Below are positions 33,947 through 42,371 of a stretch of DNA of 64,000 nt, in pieces. The position numbers and the translations under genes were made by a program. The number at the start of each line of letters is the position of its first letter. The stretch's first letter is position 1. The notes below the pieces were generated by a model. It made no database searches. It was not told the origin of the DNA and worked only from the letters and a program-made list of their open reading frames with translations. Origin of the DNA: Perlabentimonas sp041656735 (GTDB taxonomy: Bacteria; Bacteroidota; Bacteroidia; Bacteroidales; Tenuifilaceae); contig JBBACY010000001.1 in NCBI GenBank assembly GCA_041656735.1, positions 189,303 through 253,302 of the forward strand, in the 5' to 3' direction.

Positions 33947-33977
33947 CAAAGTTAATACAAAAAGTGAATAGTGACAA
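33947..33977 (-). promoter_or_regulatory. Promoter of the BPL_N gene, -33 box inside the repeat block
   Basis: The minus strand reads TTG (33975-33977), 20 bp, then TAACTTTG (33947-33954). The TTG belongs to the GTCACTTGTCAC-type repeat unit. Confidence 0.6.
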
Positions 33978-34606
33978 GTTGCGAGTTATGAGTGAATAAA
34001 GTGACAAGTGACTAAAGTGATAAGTTATAAGTGGTAAGTTATAAGTGGTAAGTTGTAAGTGTTTGAAGGCGATACCTTACTGATTACTGTTAAAGGTTGA
34101 GGTTGAGGTTGAGGTTGAGAGGGTTACGGGTTGCGGGTTACGGGTTGCGGGTTGCGAGTTGTGGGTTGCGAGTTGTGGGTTGCGAGTTATGAGTTGCGAG
34201 TTACGGGTTTTGAGTTATGGGTTAAAACCCAATGGTTAAGGTGCAGAGCACCGAAATATTTGTTGACTCCAAATATTGATGCAAAATGCAAGGTGCAGAG
34301 CACCGAAATATCAAATACAAGCCAACAGCTAATAGCAAGGTTAAGGTTAAGGTTGAGGTTGAGGTTGAGAGGGTTACGGGTTGCGAGTTGCGAGTTGCGA
34401 GTTGCGGGTTACGAGTTGCGGGTTACGAGTTATGGGTTACGGGTTACGAGTTATTGGTTACGAGTTACGAGTTATGGGTTACGAGTGTGTGAAGGCGATA
34501 CCCTAATGATTACTGTTCACTGATTAATGTTAAAGGTTGAGGCAGCCAATAGCCAATAGCCAATAGCCAACAGCTAACTTTTCACTTTTCACTTTTCACT
34601 GTTATT
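33960..34606. repeat. Composite repeat block, orientation B, copy 2
   Basis: Same succession and orientation as 32143-32770: GTGACAAG-type units, TGAAGGCGATACC module, GGTTGA hexamers, YGRGTTR heptamers, two GGTGCAGAGCACC palindromes with GAAATATTTGTTGACTCC, hexamers, a long heptamer run (34375-34482), a second TGAAGGCGATACCCTAATG module, CCAATAG units and CTTTTCA heptamers. The 130-codon open frame at 34131-34523 is a reading of the heptamers. Confidence 0.9.
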
Positions 34607-34631
34607 TGTTTACTCTTTCGGATTGTACAAT

Positions 34632-34666
34632 AAAAAAAGGCTGGTAAAATGAACCAACCTTTTTTA
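34632..34666. terminator. Bidirectional terminator of the T9SS operon
   Basis: The stem GGCTGGT / ACCAACC (one mismatch) is flanked by an A-run on the left and a T-run on the right, so both strands have a U-tract. It lies 20 bp beyond the gldN stop codon. Confidence 0.75.
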
Positions 34667-34685
34667 TATAATATGTTATGAGGGA

Positions 34686-35576
34686 TTAGTACTCCCAAAT
34701 ATCGTGTTCCCAGTTAAAAATTTCATACTTAATACGTTCAGATTCTTTCAGGTTTGGAACACCACCAAATGTATATTCGTTAATTAACCGGTTGTCGTGT
34801 ACGTTTGACTCTTGAATAATGTGCGATGAGAATCTTCTTTTAAAGAAAATATCATCGAACGAGTTACGTTGTGCGTCGTTGTTGGTGTTAAAAACAGCAG
34901 TATTGGCTAAAACTGTCCGAGCGTGAGGGTAGTACACCCAAAAAAGTTTCATTTTAAGAACTTCTCCTTGCATATCAGTATCATTTTCTTCAGCACCTGA
35001 TGTAATGCGAGTATATACCCTAATTGGGCAAATACCTATTACGCGCACGTTCATTGTTGAGTGCTGCTTATCGAAAAACCACTCTTCCTTTAACTGAAGT
35101 TCTCTAATTTCGCTCCAGGTAATGGATCCTGGGATAATAATAAGCGTATCTCTGTTAGTTTCTGGGTTAAAAACCGAACGTTCAGTATCTTCTGCCCCAA
35201 GTTTTGATAAAATTTGCTCGTACGATATTAAGGTTGAGAATTCATCGTCGATATCGGCATCATAAGCATTAATCTCGTTGTATTTAATAGCATCAATAAG
35301 CCTTTGAACAAGACTCTTCCTGTCGTACATATGTGTAGTTGGAAAGTACAAAGGTAGATTCATTCTTTGACGCAGGTCAACAGTACGCCAAATGCGTTTG
35401 GTAAACATCATATCTGCCTCCCGCAAATGAGGGTATGGCACGGGTATTCTTTGCTTTATGGTTTCTTTTTCGTAAACCCCATCGTTAACCAGTGGCTCTT
35501 TATTTTGGGCGTTTGATGTTAAGGTCATTGCAAACAAAGTTGTGCAACACATCAAGAAAACTGCTATTTTTCTCAT
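34686..35576 (-). CDS. gldN: Type IX secretion/gliding motility protein GldN (PorN)
   Basis: A 296-residue periplasmic component that forms the ring with GldK under the outer membrane. A signal peptide (ending LTSNAQ) is followed by family segments: RIPVPYPHLREADMMFTKRIWR, LRQRMNLPLYFP, then ITWSEIRELQLKEEWFFDKQ, IGICPIRVY and LFWVYYPHARTVLAN. The ATG at 35576 is preferred over an upstream TTG at 35585. It is the last gene of the porP-gldK-gldL-gldM-gldN operon, 11 bp after gldM, with a terminator downstream. Confidence 0.97.
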   Translation of the reverse strand: MRKIAVFLMCCTTLFAMTLTSNAQNKEPLVNDGVYEKETIKQRIPVPYPHLREADMMFTKRIWRTVDLRQRMNLPLYFPTTHMYDRKSLVQRLIDAIKYNEINAYDADIDDEFSTLISYEQILSKLGAEDTERSVFNPETNRDTLIIIPGSITWSEIRELQLKEEWFFDKQHSTMNVRVIGICPIRVYTRITSGAEENDTDMQGEVLKMKLFWVYYPHARTVLANTAVFNTNNDAQRNSFDDIFFKRRFSSHIIQESNVHDNRLINEYTFGGVPNLKESERIKYEIFNWEHDIWEY

Positions 35577-35587
35577 AATCAACAAAA

Positions 35588-37222
35588 TTATCGAATTCTA
35601 TATACTATATCGTTCAAGTCGCGAACTCTACCATCAGGTCCAACTGCTTTAATATCAACAAAGTTAACCGATTGTCCGCTTCTAAGTCCATCAAGCAATC
35701 GTCGTTGTTGGTCGTTAATAATTTGACCATTCGAGGTGGCTGTCTGTGTAAATCCTCCCACGGTTGCCATTACCGAAAATGTTGTAATTTTAAACGATAG
35801 GTCGAAGTCAAAACTATCGGGCATTTTTGCTTCAACCGATAGCGATGCTGCAAGTTCGTTTTTATTTACAATACGAGAAGTAACGCCTCTAACTCCGGCA
35901 ATAGGGTCTGGCACATCGCGCACCCTAAACTTGCGTACTCCCATATTTTTTTGTTTACCATCAATTTCGGCAAATACGGTAACATTACAATCGCCCCCTC
36001 GGCCTGGTATTACTTGGTACCCACCAGTAATTTTCCGGATGGTTCCTCCGCCATCAACTGAGGGCTTAATTTTATCACCCGAAACTCCGGGTATGGATAT
36101 GTCAACAGGGTTTTCAACACCTCTGTAAAAAACGTTCATTTTGGTAGGTGAAACCACAACGTTAGGTTCTGCCACCTCAAACTCATGGTTAAACGGACGC
36201 CTAAACTTAGAACCATCAGGACCGGTTACCTCAAGCAATCCCGACCATTTATTTATGCCAGTACGTCCAGATTTGCGTGTAAATAAGCCCCTTCCATTTA
36301 CAACAGGAACCTCTTCGTATGAGCCCACCATTCTATATTCTTGAGCACCCTGATCATTAATGTACGATTCGTAGTTACCAACGTAAATTTTGGGTACCTG
36401 GGTAGTATCTGAAGCGGCTAAGAAAATTTCGGCTGTAAATTCGCCACCCTGAAAAACGTAACTTGACTTTGGAATTACCACGGCATCCAGCTTATTTACC
36501 TTAAAGTCTCCAGCATCAACTTGCTGAAGCATGTAACCTACAACTTCTGCTTCAACATTTAGCATATCAAGCTGAATTTTTGTAAGCTGAGGAAATAATG
36601 CAACTAGAGGGATATGGTCGAAGCGTGTAGATTCCCAGGTATGAGGAGCACCGTCTGCTGCAGGAGGTGGGTTGTCGGTATTTAGAATACTGCTAATGGA
36701 ATTAATGAGTTGTTCACCCGCAACAGGGTCTATCTTACTTTGCATATACTCCCTGTAGTCAATAATTTTTAGTTTTAACTCAGTTGCCTTTCCTCCACTC
36801 TCGACAGATCCAATAAAAATATTACCACTAACATTGGTATCACCTTTAGACGAGATTAAGCTTGCATCTACCTCATTATCACCAATTAATGCCGGCGACA
36901 TTTCACTCTCAGCAGTAGTAACGGTTAAAATTTTTAACCCTTGAATATAGTCAACCAAATCTCGCGTACGTTCACGAATTTCGTCGGTTGTATTTTTCCA
37001 GGGTTCAACCTTGGTAGGGTTAATAGCATATGCGCTTTCCATCTGGTTGTATAATCTCTCGTTTTTTATTGTAATGTTACGAGTAGTTTGATATAACCCG
37101 TTGTCAACCAAAACGAAAGCATCGAGTACAGTAGCTGAAACATTCAATGCAAGCATTGCTGTTAAAACTAGGTACATCATACCTATCATTTTCTGTCTCG
37201 GAGTTTCTTTGCCGCCTGCCAT
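35588..37222 (-). CDS. gldM: Type IX secretion/gliding motility protein GldM (PorM)
   Basis: A 544-residue inner-membrane protein that spans the periplasm and, with GldL, forms the proton-driven motor of the T9SS. The short cytoplasmic start (MAGGKETPRQKMIGMMYLVL) leads into one transmembrane helix ending LALNVSATVLDAF, which is typical of GldM. Four periplasmic domains follow. The last two are recognisable by VVSPTKMNVFYRGVENP and by IVNKNELAASLSVEAKMPDSFDFDL with GQIINDQQRRLL near the end. Length and layout match the family. It lies 21 bp downstream of gldL. Confidence 0.97.
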   Translation of the reverse strand: MAGGKETPRQKMIGMMYLVLTAMLALNVSATVLDAFVLVDNGLYQTTRNITIKNERLYNQMESAYAINPTKVEPWKNTTDEIRERTRDLVDYIQGLKILTVTTAESEMSPALIGDNEVDASLISSKGDTNVSGNIFIGSVESGGKATELKLKIIDYREYMQSKIDPVAGEQLINSISSILNTDNPPPAADGAPHTWESTRFDHIPLVALFPQLTKIQLDMLNVEAEVVGYMLQQVDAGDFKVNKLDAVVIPKSSYVFQGGEFTAEIFLAASDTTQVPKIYVGNYESYINDQGAQEYRMVGSYEEVPVVNGRGLFTRKSGRTGINKWSGLLEVTGPDGSKFRRPFNHEFEVAEPNVVVSPTKMNVFYRGVENPVDISIPGVSGDKIKPSVDGGGTIRKITGGYQVIPGRGGDCNVTVFAEIDGKQKNMGVRKFRVRDVPDPIAGVRGVTSRIVNKNELAASLSVEAKMPDSFDFDLSFKITTFSVMATVGGFTQTATSNGQIINDQQRRLLDGLRSGQSVNFVDIKAVGPDGRVRDLNDIVYRIR

Positions 37223-37243
37223 AGTATTTAGTTAAGTTGCAAA

Positions 37244-38500
37244 TTAAGCTTTATTGTTAACAACATTCATGGCAGAAAGCATGTTGCCATATACTGTATT
37301 TAGAGAGTGAATGCTCTGGTTGAGTTGTGTTACTGAATCAGAGTATTTCTCTGTTTCTTCGATGGAAGTTTTTAGTTTTGCCATCATTTTTTCAACACCG
37401 GCGTATACCGCTTGTGATTCTTTTAGTTTCTCAGATGTTCCTTGCAAGTGTAGTTCGTGGGCAGCGTTAAGAGCAGACATATTCTTGTTAAGCTTATCAA
37501 GTTGCTCTTGGTAACCAGTGCTACCTTGTGCAATAAATTCGCCATTAACTTTCATTGCATCTGCAAGTTGAGTGTATGTTGAAGTAAGTCCAGTAGCGGC
37601 ATCGCCCAATAGGTTTGCAGCATTTTCACTTGATTGAACCAGCTTTTCACTAACCTCTTTGCCTGCATTTGATAGGTGTGCCTCAAGGTTTTCAACAGAG
37701 CGATCGAGGCCTCCTTTAAAAGTTGTGCCGCTTTCGGAAATTGTACCCGCAGCTTTTTGGAAACTTTCGGAAAGGATATTTACCGACTCGTTAAGAACCT
37801 GACCGCTACCTTGGTAATTTTGAACGAAACTAGAGATAGATTCATTCGCCTTATTAAGGTTATTGGTGTATGAGTTTGTTGCTGTTGCGGCATCGGATAT
37901 ATCGGAAAGTTTTGATGTGGTGTCGCTTAGCTTATTTAGGCCTTTGCTAATTTTATCGAATAGAGCAGGGCTTATATCTGCATTTTCGAGCATTTGATCG
38001 AATTTTTGCGAAAAAACTAACCCAGCATTGCTTGCATAAACCGCATTGCCTGTTGCAGCCGGAGCTGAAGTGGCTACGGGGCTCGATGTTGCTGCCACTG
38101 GTTGTGGAGCACTACTTGCTTGCGCTGCAGGCGCTACTCCCGCATTTGCATTTAATGCAGCTACAGCCGTAGTTATAATCTCTTTCATGTCATCAGCATC
38201 AAATCCTTCAAGGCCTGAGCCTTTTCTGTACTTGCGAAGTTCTTCCTCGTCAGACATTCCTGCAAGCTCGGGATAAACCAAAGTCCAGTCAACCTCATCG
38301 TGTAGAGGCTCAAACCCCGAGAAGAAGAAGATTACAACCTCGGTTGTCATACCAATGGTAAGCATGGCACCCGCATATGGCCAGTACATTAATTTAAAAA
38401 GAGCACCGGTTAATACTAGGGCTGCACCCCAAGCATAGAGGTACTTCATGAAGTTTCTCCATTTTTCCCCTTGTACAATTTCTGATATATTAAATCCCAT
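37244..38500 (-). CDS. gldL: Type IX secretion/gliding motility protein GldL (PorL), long form
   Basis: Inner-membrane motor subunit. Two transmembrane helices lie near the N-terminus (about 22-39 and 44-62). The second carries the conserved acidic residue used in proton flow (GMTTEVVIFFFSGFEP), followed by the family segment PLHDEVDWTLVYPEL. The rest is cytoplasmic: an Ala/Pro/Ser linker (about 115-150), then a long region of coiled-coil character up to the C-terminus (LNTVYGNMLSAMN). At 418 residues it is longer than the usual 210-310; the extra length lies in the linker and coiled coil. It is followed by gldM 21 bp on. Confidence 0.96.
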   Translation of the reverse strand: MGFNISEIVQGEKWRNFMKYLYAWGAALVLTGALFKLMYWPYAGAMLTIGMTTEVVIFFFSGFEPLHDEVDWTLVYPELAGMSDEEELRKYRKGSGLEGFDADDMKEIITTAVAALNANAGVAPAAQASSAPQPVAATSSPVATSAPAATGNAVYASNAGLVFSQKFDQMLENADISPALFDKISKGLNKLSDTTSKLSDISDAATATNSYTNNLNKANESISSFVQNYQGSGQVLNESVNILSESFQKAAGTISESGTTFKGGLDRSVENLEAHLSNAGKEVSEKLVQSSENAANLLGDAATGLTSTYTQLADAMKVNGEFIAQGSTGYQEQLDKLNKNMSALNAAHELHLQGTSEKLKESQAVYAGVEKMMAKLKTSIEETEKYSDSVTQLNQSIHSLNTVYGNMLSAMNVVNNKA

Positions 38501-38530
38501 CGCTATGTAGTTGGTTAGTTTTTAGCTAAA

Positions 38531-39865
38531 TTATTTTGATCCAGTAAAAGTACGTACGCACCTAAATCCGATGTATGTTTTGGCGCTGTCTTGGTATTCG
38601 AAAGTTCTAGTTCCTACTTGTAAAAAGTAACTAATATCTTTCCAGCTTCCGCCTCTCAAAACCTTGCGTTTTAGGGCAGGAGGGTCGTTAGGCTTGGCGT
38701 TGTATTTATAGTCTGGGTTCATGTCATGCATAAACATATAAGCGCTTTCATCGTATGCGTTAGCAGTCCATTCGGCAACGTTACCAGCCATATCGTAAAG
38801 CCCATAATCATTAGGCTCGTAGCTACCAACTGCCAGGGTATTGAATCCACCATCGTCAACGTAGTTTCCTCTAAGTGGTTTAAAGTTAGCTAAGAAACAA
38901 CCTTCGGAGTTACGTGGGTAAGGGCCTCCCCAAGGGTACATACTATGGTCAAGTCCGCCTCGAGCTGCATATTCCCATTCGGCCTCATTGGGCAATCGGA
39001 AATCAGGCACTCCAGGTATTCCGCGTTGAGCAAGGTACTTGTTTAGGTACTGCGATCTCCAAATTGTGAAAGCAGTAGCTTGGCGCCATGAAACTCCAAC
39101 CACTGGGTAGTTGTCGAATGAAGGATGCCAGAAATAGTTGGCAGCGTATGGCTCGTTATATGAGTAACTAAAATCGCTAATCCAGGCAAGTGTATCGGGA
39201 TACACATTAACCTTATCTCTAATAATAAAGTTTGAACGGTCGTTAACACGAACAGGGATACCCATTTGGTTAATAACCTCGGCGTTCTCCTCGTATGAAG
39301 CAGTTTCAAAATTCCATCGGTTCTTTTTCTTGGCAGCCTGCTGCATATCAATCCAAAAGAATTCGTAGTTCAACTTACGGGTATCTATCTCTTTTCGGCT
39401 GTAAAAACTCTCTTCTTTTTTATAGTACATTTCAGCGAGTATTTCCTGCTGTTCTTCGTCTCGGGGGTCGATAGGTATATCCCACACAAGCACGGGGGGA
39501 TCAATAGGGTTACCAAATTCGTCTTCCTCAATGGCAAAATCCTCAATTTGCTGGCTTAGCAGCCTGCGTGAAATAGAGTCTCTAACATAGTATACAAACT
39601 GACGATATTGGTTATTGGTTATCTCTGTTTGGTCCATCCAAAAAGCATCAATTGAAACAACTCTGGAGGGAGCATTTACAGCCCATGTAATATCTTTATC
39701 ATCGCTACCCATTTTAAATTTTCCCATTGGAACAAAAACCATTCCGTATGGGGTGGGATCTTGGAACCCTCTCCGGCCTTGAACTCCAATAAGTTCGCCG
39801 TTTTGACCTGGCCCGCAACTGCTAATTATGGCAGCGAGAAAAATAAATACAAGAAGATTTCTCAT
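38531..39865 (-). CDS. gldK: Type IX secretion/gliding motility lipoprotein GldK (PorK)
   Basis: A 444-residue outer-membrane lipoprotein of the T9SS ring. The ATG at 39865 gives a proper lipoprotein signal peptide (MRNLLVFIFLAAIISSC, lipid Cys17). A codon 93 bp upstream would add a non-signal extension and run into the spacer after porP. The mature protein is a formylglycine-generating-enzyme-like domain: MVFVPMGKFKMGSDD, VSIDAFWMDQTEITNNQYRQFV, PNEAEWEYAARGG, YDMAGNVAEWTANAY, LRGGSWKD and IGFRCVR. In GldK this fold is structural rather than catalytic. It lies 55 bp after porP. Confidence 0.97.
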   Translation of the reverse strand: MRNLLVFIFLAAIISSCGPGQNGELIGVQGRRGFQDPTPYGMVFVPMGKFKMGSDDKDITWAVNAPSRVVSIDAFWMDQTEITNNQYRQFVYYVRDSISRRLLSQQIEDFAIEEDEFGNPIDPPVLVWDIPIDPRDEEQQEILAEMYYKKEESFYSRKEIDTRKLNYEFFWIDMQQAAKKKNRWNFETASYEENAEVINQMGIPVRVNDRSNFIIRDKVNVYPDTLAWISDFSYSYNEPYAANYFWHPSFDNYPVVGVSWRQATAFTIWRSQYLNKYLAQRGIPGVPDFRLPNEAEWEYAARGGLDHSMYPWGGPYPRNSEGCFLANFKPLRGNYVDDGGFNTLAVGSYEPNDYGLYDMAGNVAEWTANAYDESAYMFMHDMNPDYKYNAKPNDPPALKRKVLRGGSWKDISYFLQVGTRTFEYQDSAKTYIGFRCVRTFTGSK

Positions 39866-39920
39866 AGTACTCCGTTTATTTAATGCAAATATCGTAAAAA
39901 TATTCTTAAAAATGTTATGT

Positions 39921-40856
39921 CTATAAAAATCTGATGCTTTTGTACTGTTGAGGAGCACGTTCCTTTTTCAGTGAAAAACAGTAACCAACCATAAATTCGT
40001 GCGATCCGCTGTTCGCTCCGCTAATAGCGGAGGTTGAAAAATCGTAGGCATATCCTATTCTCATTCCTGAAAAAAGTTCGAAGCCAATGAGGCCAGTAAC
40101 CGATTCGCCTACACGATATGAAACGCCTCCCCAAAACTTTTTATTGTATACAAAATTTGCCCCAACTCCTAAATGGCTCACTACTAGGTCGGTACTAATT
40201 AAAACCGATGGATTTATTTGCCAATTTCGGTTTGGTACCTGCAAAAAATACCCTCCTGTAATATAAAATTGTCTTTTATAATGACTGGGTAGGTTGTTGT
40301 AATACGGTGTTTCGTTTAAATGGGTTGCAGATATTCCAAAAAACATTTCATCGCTATCAAAATAAATGCCTGCACCCATATCGAAATTTATGTTGCTTTC
40401 TTCACCCGGAGGCACAATGTTCGATGATCCGCTTGTACCACCATCAGGGAAATTCCATTGTGGATTTTTTAATGAGTTATTAATAAATCCACCGTTTACC
40501 CCAATAGCTAATTTACCCACTCCCTTAATAGTAAATCGGGCTGCATACGATAAGCTGGCGGCCACATCATCGTTAAATCCAAACTGATCTTGGAGTACGT
40601 TTAGGCCAATACCGCTTGAAAACCCAAATGGGCTAATGGCTGCATCGAGATTAACGGCTGAAACCACAGGGGCACCTTCGCCAAAACCCATCCATTGCTG
40701 CCTGTGTATTGCGGTTGCACATATTAAACCACTACTACCTGCTGCTGCTGGGTTTATGGTAATTTGGTTAAAAATATTATGGCTAAGCAAAGGATCTTGC
40801 TGAGCCGATACGCTAACCGCAAAGAGCATTAAAATGGATACAAAAAGTTTTCTCAT
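39921..40856 (-). CDS. porP: PorP/SprF family protein heading the T9SS operon
   Basis: A 311-residue outer-membrane barrel protein. A signal peptide (ending VSVSAQ) is followed by the PorP hallmark QDPLLSHNIFNQITINPAAAGSSGL and repeated membrane strands (FGISATHLNETPYY, FWGGVSYRVGESVTGLIG, MRIGYAYDFS). The position directly before gldK is that of porP in Porphyromonas gingivalis, which supports the name. The start is the ATG at 40856; the upstream TTG at 40862 is less likely. Its promoter is not clear: the best -7 candidate is TACCTTTC at 40896-40903 on the minus strand, one mismatch. Confidence 0.94.
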   Translation of the reverse strand: MRKLFVSILMLFAVSVSAQQDPLLSHNIFNQITINPAAAGSSGLICATAIHRQQWMGFGEGAPVVSAVNLDAAISPFGFSSGIGLNVLQDQFGFNDDVAASLSYAARFTIKGVGKLAIGVNGGFINNSLKNPQWNFPDGGTSGSSNIVPPGEESNINFDMGAGIYFDSDEMFFGISATHLNETPYYNNLPSHYKRQFYITGGYFLQVPNRNWQINPSVLISTDLVVSHLGVGANFVYNKKFWGGVSYRVGESVTGLIGFELFSGMRIGYAYDFSTSAISGANSGSHEFMVGYCFSLKKERAPQQYKSIRFL

Positions 40857-41210
40857 TAACAAATAGCCTTATACCCAATTGTTATTAACTTAACCGAAAG
40901 GTAAAGTAAATAAAAAAAATATTCTCTAACAAACTTTATTAACAATTATATGTTGATAAACTTAATTTAAACTTCAATGGGTTTATACTGTTTTTTTTAA
41001 ATATATGTTACCATAAAGGATGTTTTCTTAAAAAAATCAGATTGCGTTAAGTTAAACCTTTTGTTGGTTTAATTTATGCTTAAAGATAACTAATAAAATC
41101 ACTTATCTTAAATTGATAAAACCTGGGTCAACTTTTTACCCTCTATTCTGTGGTTAGGGGAAATAATAACGAGGTTTAATTGACTTTATTTTGGGATCCC
41201 ATTATTTTAT
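40857..41210. other. AT-rich spacer upstream of porP
   Basis: No gene is visible. The spacer carries the presumed porP operon promoter and the end of the topA/arginase-like unit, but I find no convincing hairpin terminator and no perfect -7 box. Confidence 0.4.
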
Positions 41211-42371
41211 TTAGCTAATCCGTTTCCAAGCCCTAAGCCACCTGTCGGGAACATCTCCTTTGCTTGCCTTAAGATAGTCATTGTATGAGCATGCTACAGC
41301 TATGGAATGATTATCGGATTTTTTGGTTGGTGGCAGTTCGAACCACCAGGTGCCCGTAACCGTGTTTTGTACAAAAACCAGCTCGATATTTGGAATGGGG
41401 CTTTTTACGTAAAAACGTTTAATATCTTTTTTGCTCTCGCTAATTGAAGGAAAACGATCACGAACGTTAAACCCATCGATAAAATGCCAAATGATATGAG
41501 CCGCTAAGCTTGCGCTAACACCAAATGGATCGTTAAGGGTGTTGAGTTCGAATAGGCCAAAAGCTTTTGTATTGGACCCTACGCCCGAGTAACGGGCGAG
41601 TTGGCAAATTTCTTCGGAGTAAAACCCATTGGGCGAGGGGTATATCACTCCTGGCGAATCGCTTTGTTTTACGCAGGCCATATCGAGGCTAACGATGTGT
41701 GAGTCGCGGAGCGTTGCATCAATTTCGGACATTGCACCACGGACAAACCCTAGGCGTGAGAGTTCGAAATTATATGCTGTTAGTTGGTCTATATGTTTAC
41801 TGTCAACAAGATACCCTTGATACCCCAGCATGCTAAGGTTAAATAAACTTTTTTTACCGTCGTTAATAATTTTGTCGATATAGCAAGTTGAAGAGAAGTC
41901 GCCATCGGCCAACCCCATATCAATAGTATAGTCGATAATACTAAGGTTAACCCTAGGCACACTTTGCGAGGTGGCTAAAAATATTGGCCAGGTTAACTCT
42001 TGGGTACCTCCTAAAATAATACAGGTTGCTCCTTTGCTCTGAATAAACTCCACCACGTCGCGAACGGCCATATACGTGTTGGCCGTGTTACTGTTAAGCT
42101 TTAGGTTGCCTAAGTCGATAATTGGGTGCTTTATTTTGGCACCCGATAACCCGAAAAGGTACGGACGAATTAGCTCGGCGCTATGTGCTGCTCCCGGGTT
42201 ATTAGAATTTCGGGTTTCTCCAACGCCAAACATAACCAGACTACCGTTTTCTATGGTAAGGCCTGGCGATGTGGCCAGTGATTGTAACTTGCCGAATATC
42301 GATGCACTTTTTGGCAAACTATGAGCAGCAGGTGTAGCCTCAGAAGCATTGAAATAATCTGCTAGGTTCAT
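41211..42371 (-). CDS. Arginase-fold (formimidoylglutamase-like) protein with lost metal ligands
   Basis: A 386-residue member of the ureohydrolase superfamily, of the type usually labelled formimidoylglutamase in Bacteroidia. The fold signatures remain, but the metal-binding motifs are degraded. Canonical GGDH is GGTQ (121-124), canonical DAHxD is DYTID (147-151), and the SxDxD motif is SLDMA, keeping only the first Asp (230). With both metal-binding His positions gone, hydrolase activity is unlikely; it is probably a pseudoenzyme with a binding or regulatory role. Its ATG overlaps the topA stop (ATGA), so the two are translationally coupled. Confidence 0.85.
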   Translation of the reverse strand: MNLADYFNASEATPAAHSLPKSASIFGKLQSLATSPGLTIENGSLVMFGVGETRNSNNPGAAHSAELIRPYLFGLSGAKIKHPIIDLGNLKLNSNTANTYMAVRDVVEFIQSKGATCIILGGTQELTWPIFLATSQSVPRVNLSIIDYTIDMGLADGDFSSTCYIDKIINDGKKSLFNLSMLGYQGYLVDSKHIDQLTAYNFELSRLGFVRGAMSEIDATLRDSHIVSLDMACVKQSDSPGVIYPSPNGFYSEEICQLARYSGVGSNTKAFGLFELNTLNDPFGVSASLAAHIIWHFIDGFNVRDRFPSISESKKDIKRFYVKSPIPNIELVFVQNTVTGTWWFELPPTKKSDNHSIAVACSYNDYLKASKGDVPDRWLRAWKRIS

